The notes under the pieces are model-generated. The model did no database searches, had not been told where the DNA came from, and was given only the letters and a program-made list of their open reading frames with translations. Shown here piece after piece: positions 56,892 to 64,000 of a stretch of 64,000 nt of DNA. Each line of letters starts with the position of its first letter. Position 1 is the first letter of the stretch. The DNA lies in NCBI RefSeq assembly GCF_001877035.1, contig NZ_CP015756.1, positions 4,269,001 through 4,333,000 of the forward strand, written 5' to 3'. The translations under genes were made by a program, and so were the position numbers. This stretch comes from Clostridium estertheticum subsp. estertheticum (GTDB taxonomy: Bacteria > Bacillota > Clostridia > Clostridiales > Clostridiaceae).

Positions 56892-58010
56892 CTAGCCTTT
56901 TATCTGATTATAGGCCTTAAAATACATTTCAACGAAGGCTTCATTTTCTAAACACAGCTTATAAACATTATTACTACTTTCTTTAATATCCTGCATAATT
57001 CCTACACCTAAATCCACAGGATAAATACCCAATAATTCTATAAACCTCTTTATATCGCTGTCTAGAATCGCTTTATTATCCAATGTATAAATTATATTTT
57101 TTGCTGTTAAATATAACCTAGTGTGGGTTTCATTTTTCATCTTAGTTATTATTTCTTGTGATAATACCTCACCTGCAAACACATCATCAAAAGAAATTAA
57201 CGTCTCATTGTCTTCCTGCGTAAATGACATAAACTCATTCGCTATCCTATTGCCTATATTTCCCTTTATTATATTAAGAAATATTCTTTTAGGAATAGTG
57301 TTTTTATTTTCCTTGTATATTTTATATACTTTAGAAACCCGCTCGTAACTTCTAGGTGTCGCTCTTATTTGCTCATCCTTTTGATTATTTAGTAGATATT
57401 CCGGAAATGTAGATATGAATTCTATAACTTTTTGCTCTAGGTTATTTTCTATAGCCCATGAAATCCAAGCTTTAGAGTCACATTCCATATGTAATAAAAC
57501 AAATCTATTTTCTTGCGCTGCATCCATATCAACTACTTGATAATCGAAATCTTCACCATATTTGCTAGAAGGATTCATTGCTGCTAATATTTTTACTCTA
57601 TTGTCCAACTTATATCCATTTATCTCTCTATTTAATATTAGATTCATAAGTTCCTGTTGCACTGTGTGCTCACAACGATTTATTTCATCAATAAATAAAA
57701 ACACTTCTTTACCATCATTTATTAATTTATCTATCTCCTGTAGTTTTGTGTGAACCGCATAAACAGTGCTTTTTGATTGAACCTCCTTGCCATTTATATC
57801 TTTAAAACTATAATCCTCAACTGTTGGAAGTCCCCCTATTTCACCTTCTTTTAATAGGTTACCATCTATAATAACTAAGCTCCAACCTTTATTTTTTGAA
57901 AGTGTTTTCGCAAGTGCTGTTTTTCCAATACCACTCTCACCTACAATTAAAGGCACTTCATTCGTTTCTATAACAAGTTCTACACTTAACATAGTATCTT
58001 TTAAATTCAT
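56892..58010 (-). CDS. MoxR-type AAA+ ATPase
   Basis: A 372-residue AAA+ ATPase of the MoxR/dynein-related group. Walker A is GESGIGKT (24-31), Walker B is LFIDEINR (105-112), and sensor 1 is in AAMNPSS (N147). The C-terminal lid contains the ATPRSYERV arginine motif. In this family the ATPase hexamer works with a vWA partner to insert metals or remodel proteins, and that partner is encoded directly downstream. The gene upstream, 14 bases away, encodes a repeat protein that could be adaptor or substrate. Confidence 0.92.
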   Translation of the reverse strand: MNLKDTMLSVELVIETNEVPLIVGESGIGKTALAKTLSKNKGWSLVIIDGNLLKEGEIGGLPTVEDYSFKDINGKEVQSKSTVYAVHTKLQEIDKLINDGKEVFLFIDEINRCEHTVQQELMNLILNREINGYKLDNRVKILAAMNPSSKYGEDFDYQVVDMDAAQENRFVLLHMECDSKAWISWAIENNLEQKVIEFISTFPEYLLNNQKDEQIRATPRSYERVSKVYKIYKENKNTIPKRIFLNIIKGNIGNRIANEFMSFTQEDNETLISFDDVFAGEVLSQEIITKMKNETHTRLYLTAKNIIYTLDNKAILDSDIKRFIELLGIYPVDLGVGIMQDIKESSNNVYKLCLENEAFVEMYFKAYNQIKG

Positions 58011-58024
58011 TAGTTCATCCCTTC

Positions 58025-58828
58025 TTACATCATATTCAGTTTTTCATCAACTGCTATTTTTTTGCATGTTTTGCTACCATATTTATAAATAAAGATTATT
58101 TTATCCATAGATATGTTACCGTATTTCTCATTTATACTGTCGCAATTTATGAAATCTCTCACATAATTGTCCCTTACAGTTTCTTTAGATAACACCTCTT
58201 TAAAAGCCATCTCTACACTATCCATTGAGAGATCATTAATAATGTATTTCATTACCAATGCATTGCTTTTTAAAAACAATATCTTTTTATTGTCATCTAT
58301 ATTTTCTATAAACCTTATAGCTGATTCATTTTCGCGTATTGCCAATACCTCAGCGTTTAATGTTGCATTTTTTATATACCTTAAAGCAACATAATTTATT
58401 CTTATAGCAAAAAATTGTATTTCTTCACTTGGTTTTTCTATATATTTTATAGAATCATAATCTTTTTCTATAGCTATTTTTTGAAGTTTTTCACTTGGAT
58501 TTTTAGCGTATTTTATTGCATATCCCTTTTGCTTCATACCAATTATTATCAATTCTTCTGAAGGGTTATCAATAAATTCTAAAGTATTCCATATTTTTGA
58601 CACAACATATTTTTTCATATCATAAGTTGGTTCCTTTATAAACTCAATTACCCGTGGATTGCTTTGTATTGCTAAATCCTCCATTTCACTTGTAGGATTT
58701 TTTATATAGCGTATCATTATACCATCTTTTTTTATCGCCATAAGCTTCATCTCATCACTAGGATTTTCAATATTTTTTATAACAATTGGGTTAGTCTTTA
58801 TCATCTCAAGAACTTTGTCTTCTCTCAT
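58025..58828 (-). CDS. Short-repeat helical protein (DUF4116-like)
   Basis: A 267-residue protein built from at least seven repeats of about 23 residues, with a consensus like (I)xNPSxEMxxxAIxxxxxxIxYI. Examples begin ENPSDEMKLMAI, KNPTSEMEDLAI, DNPSEELIIIGM and KNPSEKLQKIAI. The pattern predicts a solenoid of paired helices and resembles DUF4116 repeats. There are no catalytic motifs, cysteines or membrane segments. It is the first gene of the three-gene MoxR operon, with GAGGTG at the right distance before ATG. A scaffold or target-recognition role is plausible but not shown. Confidence 0.8.
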   Translation of the reverse strand: MREDKVLEMIKTNPIVIKNIENPSDEMKLMAIKKDGIMIRYIKNPTSEMEDLAIQSNPRVIEFIKEPTYDMKKYVVSKIWNTLEFIDNPSEELIIIGMKQKGYAIKYAKNPSEKLQKIAIEKDYDSIKYIEKPSEEIQFFAIRINYVALRYIKNATLNAEVLAIRENESAIRFIENIDDNKKILFLKSNALVMKYIINDLSMDSVEMAFKEVLSKETVRDNYVRDFINCDSINEKYGNISMDKIIFIYKYGSKTCKKIAVDEKLNMM

Positions 58829-58939
58829 ATTATTGCACCTCTTTGCAAGACATTGTGTGCTTGCTACTTTTTTTTAAATGTCTTATTAATTTATGTTAAT
58901 TATAACATAAAAAAATTAAATTATAATTTAAGACACAAT

Positions 58940-58977
58940 AAAAAAAGAGATATTTCTATCTCTTTATAAATTAATCA
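58940..58977 (-). terminator. 6S RNA terminator
   Basis: AAAGAGATA pairs with TATCTCTTT around a short loop, with seven T on the minus strand, directly after the 6S-like RNA. Confidence 0.8.
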
Positions 58978-58984
58978 AAATTTT

Positions 58985-59195
58985 AAAATTATTAATCCAA
59001 AATACCGTTGCCCCAATTTTTACACCTATCTTTATGATAGGTGGGTGTCCTCAGAGATGTATAACAGTCCTTGCCAATTAAAAATTGGTCTTATAAGCCA
59101 AATGCACATCTAGATCTCGAACTCCCGTATAAATATTGTAGGTTGAAAATAAGAGCTTGACGAATACCCCAGAAATATAATTTTTAAAATATTTG
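58985..59195 (-). ncRNA. ssrS: 6S RNA-like
   Basis: On the minus strand the roughly 200 nt have a G:U-rich closing stem (CTGGGGTATT with GGTATTTTGG), a CAACCTACAA block and GGGAGTTCGAG. The central part includes GGCTTATAAGACC and a paired AGATGT/ACATCT, followed by CTGAGGACACCCACC and a CACCTATC/GATAGGTG hairpin. These features and the long imperfect hairpin agree with clostridial 6S RNA, which sequesters sigma-A RNA polymerase. I recognise it by pattern, not by search. Other parts of the 58829-59414 gap are A/T-rich promoter DNA. Confidence 0.7.
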
Positions 59196-59414
59196 AATAC
59201 GTTTAATTTGTTTTGTTAATTTTATTATATCAGAATTAAATTAAAATTCAATAGTATTTTATGATTTTTTTAAAATAAATATACTTAAATTTACTTAATA
59301 ATATTTTATTTATCAATCATCTCTTTAAATTTGCATCACAATAATAATTATTATAATTTCTACATAAATACAAATTATAAATATGGAGATACTATTATTA
59401 AAGAAGGTGTTATT

Positions 59415-60119
59415 ATGAATGAAGGTCTAATGGTTCTTGTAAGAGGAGTCATCGGCTTTTTTACGTTATTGATATTTACTCGTGTTCTCGGGAAACAACA
59501 AGTTAGTCAGCTAACTTTTTTTGATTATGTAGTTGGTATAACTATAGGTTCCACAGCCTCTACTTTAACTACAGACTTAACTAGTAGAGCTTGGCCTCAC
59601 TGGGTAGGTTTAATTACCTGGACTGTCTTATGCCTTATCCTTCAATTGATAACCATCAAATCAAAAACTGCTGAAGAAATTCTAGATGGTCAGCCTACCA
59701 TTATTATAACAAATGGTAAAATCCTCGAAAAATCCATGAAAAAATACCGTTATACCATAGGTGACCTTCTAGCACAGTTAAGAGATAAAGGTATTTTTGA
59801 CATAAACGATGTTGCTTATGCAGTACTCGAGAAAGATGGTCAATTATCCATTTTAAAAAAGACTGAAAGTGATCCAGTTACGCCAAAAGATCTAAATATT
59901 AAAACTTCTACTGCTTGTATTGATTATGACGTTATATATGACGGCCGCATTGTACAAAACAACTTAATAATTATTAATAGGAATGAAAGATGGTTAATGA
60001 ACAAACTAAAAAAACAAAATATTACTGATGTCTCTGAAGTATTTTTAGCTATATATAATCAAACAAGTGGTTTACATGTAGATCTTTATAACGATCATAT
60101 AAAGCAGACAAAAAAATAA
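59415..60119 (+). CDS. DUF421 membrane protein (YetF/YrbG type)
   Basis: A 234-residue membrane protein with three N-terminal hydrophobic helices (starting LMVLVRGVIGFFTLLIFTR), then a conserved cytoplasmic domain with LGKQQVSQLTFFDYVVGIT and IITNGKILEKSMKKYRYT. Bacillus homologues (YetF and relatives) act in the spore envelope, and a sporulation link is possible but unproven here. The ATG at 59415 has AAGAAGGTG; an upstream reading is rejected. The following gene (DUF4363) is its usual partner, 23 bases on. Confidence 0.92.
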   Translation: MNEGLMVLVRGVIGFFTLLIFTRVLGKQQVSQLTFFDYVVGITIGSTASTLTTDLTSRAWPHWVGLITWTVLCLILQLITIKSKTAEEILDGQPTIIITNGKILEKSMKKYRYTIGDLLAQLRDKGIFDINDVAYAVLEKDGQLSILKKTESDPVTPKDLNIKTSTACIDYDVIYDGRIVQNNLIIINRNERWLMNKLKKQNITDVSEVFLAIYNQTSGLHVDLYNDHIKQTKK

Positions 60120-60142
60120 AATATAAAGGAGTAACTTAAACT

Positions 60143-60508
60143 ATGAAAAAATTTATAACTTACTTTATACCTATAGTTACTTTAACAGTTTTTGTATTAA
60201 TAATGCTTGGGGGTAACTATTTAAAAAAGCCTCAGAGCCCTTCAGAAGATGTTATCTCTTTTGTAAATCTATCCATAAAACATGCAAAAGTTGAAAATTG
60301 GGGTAAACTTGAACAAGATATCGCTAGTATTGATATTGCATGGAAAAAAGTTATACCCAGAATACAATTTAGTGTTGAAAGAGATGAAATGTATAATATA
60401 AGTTTAAACCTTGCTAGTCTCCGTGGATCAATATCTAGTAAAGATAAAGCTAGTACATTGATTGAATTAAATGAAATGGTTGAAAATTGGGATGAACTTA
60501 CAAAATAA
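60143..60508 (+). CDS. DUF4363 family protein
   Basis: A 121-residue protein with a single N-terminal membrane helix (FITYFIPIVTLTVFVLIML) and an extracytoplasmic helical domain containing a tryptophan-rich ENWGKLEQDI...IAWKKVIP pattern. DUF4363 proteins are commonly encoded next to DUF421 genes, and this pair shares one transcript with AAAGGAG upstream. Function unknown. Confidence 0.88.
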   Translation: MKKFITYFIPIVTLTVFVLIMLGGNYLKKPQSPSEDVISFVNLSIKHAKVENWGKLEQDIASIDIAWKKVIPRIQFSVERDEMYNISLNLASLRGSISSKDKASTLIELNEMVENWDELTK

Positions 60509-60522
60509 TTCATTATGATATC

Positions 60523-60667
60523 TTTTTTTCTTAGAGGATGCCACGACCAAAGGATATATCACTATAACTGCTTTCACATCGCTAAGAAATTAAAAAAAGA
60601 ATTTCTAAATCTTGTTCAAACGCATTTTATGTGATATATCCTTTGGTTAGCATCCTCTAAGAAAAAA
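60523..60667. terminator. Very long bidirectional hairpin with an inserted motif
   Basis: The left arm (60523-60562) and right arm (60631-60667) match over about 35 bases: CTTAGAGGATGC, a small internal loop, then ACCAAAGGATATATCAC. T-runs lie on both outer sides. The 68-base interior carries its own hairpin AGAAATT/AATTTCT and the recurrent CTTTCACATCGCTAAG. It separates the convergent DUF4363 and helicase genes. Confidence 0.75.
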
Positions 60668-60668
60668 A

Positions 60669-62867
60669 TTAAAAGTTTTTCTTAATCACTTGAAGTTCAT
60701 GTAATGCTCTAGTCGCCATTACGTACCTAAGTTTATCTTCTTGTTTATATTCACTTGAAGCATTATCTGCTTTATGATCACTGACATCTTTAGGCTCATC
60801 TAAGACCATAATTACTGCATCAAATTCGAGTCCTTTAGCAAAATATGATGGTAACACTACAATTCCACTATGATATACGTCATTTTCATTATCTATAATT
60901 TTAATGCTTGCATTTCCATTAACTAGCCCAAATATATCTTCAGATTCTTTTATATCTTTACATATAATCGCAATGTTTTCATAAGTTTTATTTTTAAAAT
61001 CATCAATTTTACCTAGTACAAACTTCCTAAATTCATCCCTATTTGAAATTAACATTTCTCTTACGGGTTCACCACTTCTTACTATTGGAACAATTGGGTC
61101 ATCATCTAAATATTTATTAGCATACTCCATAATTTCTTTTGTAGATCTATAACTAGTATTTAGTCTAAAATCCTGAACATTACAATTTGGAAGTATATTT
61201 TTCATATCATGCATAGGTAATTCACCGTCATATGGTATTAATCTTTGATTGCTATCCCCAACTATAGTTAAAGAACTACACCCGGTTAATTCCTTTATGA
61301 CTAAAAACTGAAGTTCATTATAATCCTGAGCTTCATCTATTACTACATGTTTTATTTGTTCAGATGTTTTTGTACCTTCAAGCTTAATCTTGAAATATAA
61401 GATACCACCTAAATCATTTTCAGTTAGTCTTTTATACCCATTAATCTTGTTATATAAATCAACACAGTTTCCATTATTGAGCCAAGTAAGGCTTCTTTTT
61501 AGCAGAAGTACTGCTCTTATAACTTCTCTTATATTAAGTCTTCTATTAAAATCTAAATCATTTATTTTTAATTCCTTTTCTTCCTCAGATAAAGAAACAA
61601 CAGTCTTTTCATATTCCTTTTGTATAACCCTAACTTTTTCATCTCTCGCATCAGTAATTTTAGAAAATATAATTCTTCTAATCTTCTTACTTCTTCTAAA
61701 TAAAGGCATGGTTTTATAATAATTATGGAACAGTTCTTTTATTTCTTCTTTAGATATTATTAACTCATCCATAAAGAATAAATCTTCAATCTTAAAATAT
61801 TCAATATCCAATTTTTCTACAGCTTCATCAATAAAATTTTTATATTCTATAGAATTTTTATATGTTATGTCTTTTGCAAATTCTTTTTCTCCACTAAGCA
61901 CTTTTTCCATGTATTCTTTTAGACTCATTACTTCTTTAAGTTCTAAAATATCAAAAGCAAAGTCTCTAAAGGTTGTTTGCTTAACCCCTGACTCACCAAG
62001 ACTTGGGAGTACTGTTGATATATATTCTATAAATACATTATTAGGTCCTAATATTAAGACCTTATCCTCAAGTATTTTCCTATAATTATAAAGTAAATAT
62101 GCAACTCTATGAAGTGCTATAGTTGTTTTTCCACTACCAGCAACACCATCAACTACAATAGTTTTTGTTCTTGGTTGTCTTATTAAATCATCCTGTTCCT
62201 TTTGAATTGTCATTATTATATCTTTGAGCTTTTCACCCGTATTCCCACTAAGCACCATTTGTAGTATTTCATCCTTTATATCTAGTGCTGAGTCAAACAT
62301 GCCTTTAAGCTTTTCTTTCTTTATTATATATTGCCTTTTAGCTAAAATATTCACTGCTACTTTTTCTTTTGGTGCGTCATAAAATGCCTCTCCTAGAGAG
62401 CCAGTGTAAAATAGAGATGCAACAGGAGCTCTCCAATCTACTACTAAAGGTTCATAAGTATTGTCTGGCGTAACCCCAAATCTTCCTACATACATTTCAT
62501 TTATACCATAATCTTCTTCAGAAAAATCTATTCTTCCAAAATAAGGAGAGCTTTTAAGTGCAGTTAATTCCTTAAGTCTTCTATCAATAGTTTTAAACGC
62601 CTCTTCTTTCACATATATCTCATGATCAAAATACTCTATTACCATATCTTCATCATCTCTATAGTCTTCAATTACTTTTTTTCTATATTCTAAAATATAC
62701 TTTGTAATTTCCTTTCTCTTCTCAATATATTTTAGAATTTCCTCACTAATGATATCAACAACAGATTTTAATTTATCTTCTTCTATACTAAACTCTAGCT
62801 GCTTCTTTAATTCGACTTCCACCGAACTGACCTCTATATCATATTCATTATTATTCAAAACTATCAC
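60669..62867 (-). CDS. HelD-type UvrD/Rep-like helicase (RNA polymerase recycling)
   Basis: A 732-residue superfamily 1 helicase-like ATPase. The N-terminal coiled-coil arm (about 1-100) and ELTALKSSPYFGRIDF block are typical of HelD, which pulls stalled RNA polymerase off DNA. Walker A is GVAGSGKTTIALHR (about residue 245). The DEAQDYNELQ box and the motif-III GDSNQRL and C-terminal KGLEFDAVI blocks are present. No nuclease domain is fused. It is monocistronic on the minus strand. Confidence 0.93.
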   Translation of the reverse strand: MIVLNNNEYDIEVSSVEVELKKQLEFSIEEDKLKSVVDIISEEILKYIEKRKEITKYILEYRKKVIEDYRDDEDMVIEYFDHEIYVKEEAFKTIDRRLKELTALKSSPYFGRIDFSEEDYGINEMYVGRFGVTPDNTYEPLVVDWRAPVASLFYTGSLGEAFYDAPKEKVAVNILAKRQYIIKKEKLKGMFDSALDIKDEILQMVLSGNTGEKLKDIIMTIQKEQDDLIRQPRTKTIVVDGVAGSGKTTIALHRVAYLLYNYRKILEDKVLILGPNNVFIEYISTVLPSLGESGVKQTTFRDFAFDILELKEVMSLKEYMEKVLSGEKEFAKDITYKNSIEYKNFIDEAVEKLDIEYFKIEDLFFMDELIISKEEIKELFHNYYKTMPLFRRSKKIRRIIFSKITDARDEKVRVIQKEYEKTVVSLSEEEKELKINDLDFNRRLNIREVIRAVLLLKRSLTWLNNGNCVDLYNKINGYKRLTENDLGGILYFKIKLEGTKTSEQIKHVVIDEAQDYNELQFLVIKELTGCSSLTIVGDSNQRLIPYDGELPMHDMKNILPNCNVQDFRLNTSYRSTKEIMEYANKYLDDDPIVPIVRSGEPVREMLISNRDEFRKFVLGKIDDFKNKTYENIAIICKDIKESEDIFGLVNGNASIKIIDNENDVYHSGIVVLPSYFAKGLEFDAVIMVLDEPKDVSDHKADNASSEYKQEDKLRYVMATRALHELQVIKKNF

Positions 62868-62920
62868 CTCATTTGTTTGTTATTTTTGATCTATTAACTC
62901 TAAAATAAATATACATATCT

Positions 62921-64000
62921 CTAAGAAATTTCATTCCATCCAATGATATCTGAAATACCAAGACCCGGGGAATCATTAATAGTTATAGTATTTCCTTCTA
63001 CAGCTGCACCACCAACTATTGCACACTTATCAAAGTACAACATAGTGTCTAAATCCGCTTTAACCAAGTTAGACTTTGATGCTGCAAAACTAGCTGCCGC
63101 TGTTATGCCTATTCTATTTTCTAACATACATCCCATCATGCATCTTATACCCATATTTTCTGCCATGTTATATATCTTTATTGCATTATTAATGCCTCCA
63201 CATTTCATAAGTTTTATACTTATCAGGTCTGCTGCTCTTTTTTCAATTATCTTAAAAGCATCTGATGGTCCAAAAACTGCTTCGTCTGCAAGAATCTTTG
63301 TTGAAACATTGTCTGTAACATATTTAAGTCCATCTATATCCCAGGCATTAACCGGCTGCTCAACAAACTCAATATCAAGCCCTAGATCTTCGAATTTTCT
63401 AATTATACTTACAGCTTCCTTAGGTCTCCAGCCTTGATTAGCATCTACCCTTATCTTTATTCCACGTCTTACCGCTTTTCTTACTGATTTAACTTTCTCT
63501 ATATCAAAATCCACATGATTCCCAACTTTGACCTTTAAACAAGTATAACCATCCATTACAGCTTTTAAAGATTTCCCTACCATTTGCTCTACTGTATCAT
63601 TTACTATAGTAAGATCTGTAGTTAGTGAAGTCTTATAACCACCCAAAAATTTATAAAGTGGGATTCCATATTTTTTACAAAGCAAATCATATATAGCTAT
63701 ATCAATAGCAGCTTTTGCGCTGTTATTACCGTGAATAGAATTATGAAGTACCTTCATAATTTCTTCAATATTTTCAATATCTAAGCCTATAATTTCAGGT
63801 TTAATATAATTTATAGCTCCAATTATTGAGTTATCTGTTTCCCCAGTTATAAGCGGTGTTGGTGCGGCGCTACCATAACCTACTTCCCCTGTATCTGTAA
63901 TCATTTTTATAACTATTTCATCGGAAAATGTAAGTATTCTCTTGCCTACTTTATATCCGTGTTTCAGCGGAGTACTAATTCTACCCATCTTAATATCTTG
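62921..64000 (-). CDS. Dipeptide epimerase (L-Ala-D/L-Glu type, enolase superfamily), partial
   Basis: An enolase-superfamily enzyme that interconverts L-Ala-D-Glu and L-Ala-L-Glu during murein peptide recycling. The catalytic lysine lies in LKVKVG, metal ligands in RVDANQGW and EFVEQP, and the second lysine in SIKLMKCGG after DEAV. An in-frame ATG at 63988 could start the protein, but the frame stays open to the window edge (codons for QDIK precede it). Family members begin a few residues earlier, so the true start is probably outside the window. Confidence 0.88.
   Translation of the reverse strand, partial: QDIKMGRISTPLKHGYKVGKRILTFSDEIVIKMITDTGEVGYGSAAPTPLITGETDNSIIGAINYIKPEIIGLDIENIEEIMKVLHNSIHGNNSAKAAIDIAIYDLLCKKYGIPLYKFLGGYKTSLTTDLTIVNDTVEQMVGKSLKAVMDGYTCLKVKVGNHVDFDIEKVKSVRKAVRRGIKIRVDANQGWRPKEAVSIIRKFEDLGLDIEFVEQPVNAWDIDGLKYVTDNVSTKILADEAVFGPSDAFKIIEKRAADLISIKLMKCGGINNAIKIYNMAENMGIRCMMGCMLENRIGITAAASFAASKSNLVKADLDTMLYFDKCAIVGGAAVEGNTITINDSPGLGISDIIGWNEIS

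Noticed and set aside
62943-63437. A 164-codon plus-strand open frame within the epimerase gene
   Set aside because: It is antisense to conserved catalytic motifs, with no ribosome binding site.

Overview
This window looks like the chromosome of a low-G+C, spore-forming, anaerobic Firmicute, most likely Clostridium sensu stricto. The evidence is strongly A/T-biased coding and spacer DNA, strong AGGAGG-type ribosome binding sites, T-box and lysine riboswitch leaders, GerA/GerB/GerC-type germinant receptor genes, a two-iron desulfoferrodoxin, a Clostridium-like 6S RNA, and flagellar export/FliK-like relics. No tRNA, rRNA, CRISPR array, phage or intact transposase was seen.

Layout. 0.1-9.4 kb: leuS, a small alarmone synthetase, a DUF2225 zinc protein, a metallophosphoesterase, an FlhB-C-like/FliK-like pair, and tyrS behind a tyrosine T-box. 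9.5-15.5 kb: an AlbA_2/ATP-binding regulator, a germinant receptor locus (A and C subunits divergent from B), an ECF S component and a 51-residue membrane peptide. 15.6-20.2 kb: prfC, then a guanidine-I riboswitch leading a Gdx-type exporter with a B3/B4-domain protein and a radical SAM enzyme downstream, then about 600 nt of structured non-coding DNA. 20.2-32.8 kb: trpS behind a tryptophan T-box, desulfoferrodoxin, a short acidic protein, a giant (about 2,875 aa) cyclic beta-1,2-glucan synthase-like protein and an M18 aminopeptidase. 32.9-37.6 kb: a cation diffusion facilitator, a second copy of the structured non-coding element, and lysA and aspartokinase behind a lysine riboswitch. 37.7-45 kb: asnB, a DUF3231-like protein, a CheB-CheR-PAS protein and a PAS histidine kinase. 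45.4-49.9 kb: a beta-glucoside PTS operon (licT, EIIBCA, 6-phospho-beta-glucosidase) with two RAT/terminator switches. 50-54.4 kb: a MarR-regulated heterodimeric ABC exporter. 54.7-59.2 kb: truA, a three-gene MoxR ATPase / vWA-metallopeptidase / repeat-protein operon, and 6S RNA. 59.4-64 kb: a DUF421/DUF4363 pair, a HelD-type RNA polymerase recycling helicase, and a dipeptide epimerase that runs off the right edge.

Regulation is largely by RNA: two T-boxes, a lysine riboswitch, a guanidine riboswitch and two RATs all act by transcription attenuation. The most interesting unexplained signal is a pair of related structured non-coding elements. One is 19.62-20.19 kb (downstream of trpS) and the other 34.40-34.67 kb (downstream of lysA). 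They share a conserved core, have compensatory changes in a closing stem, and contain no plausible gene. The second candidate is the MoxR/vWA/repeat-protein operon, whose substrate is unknown.
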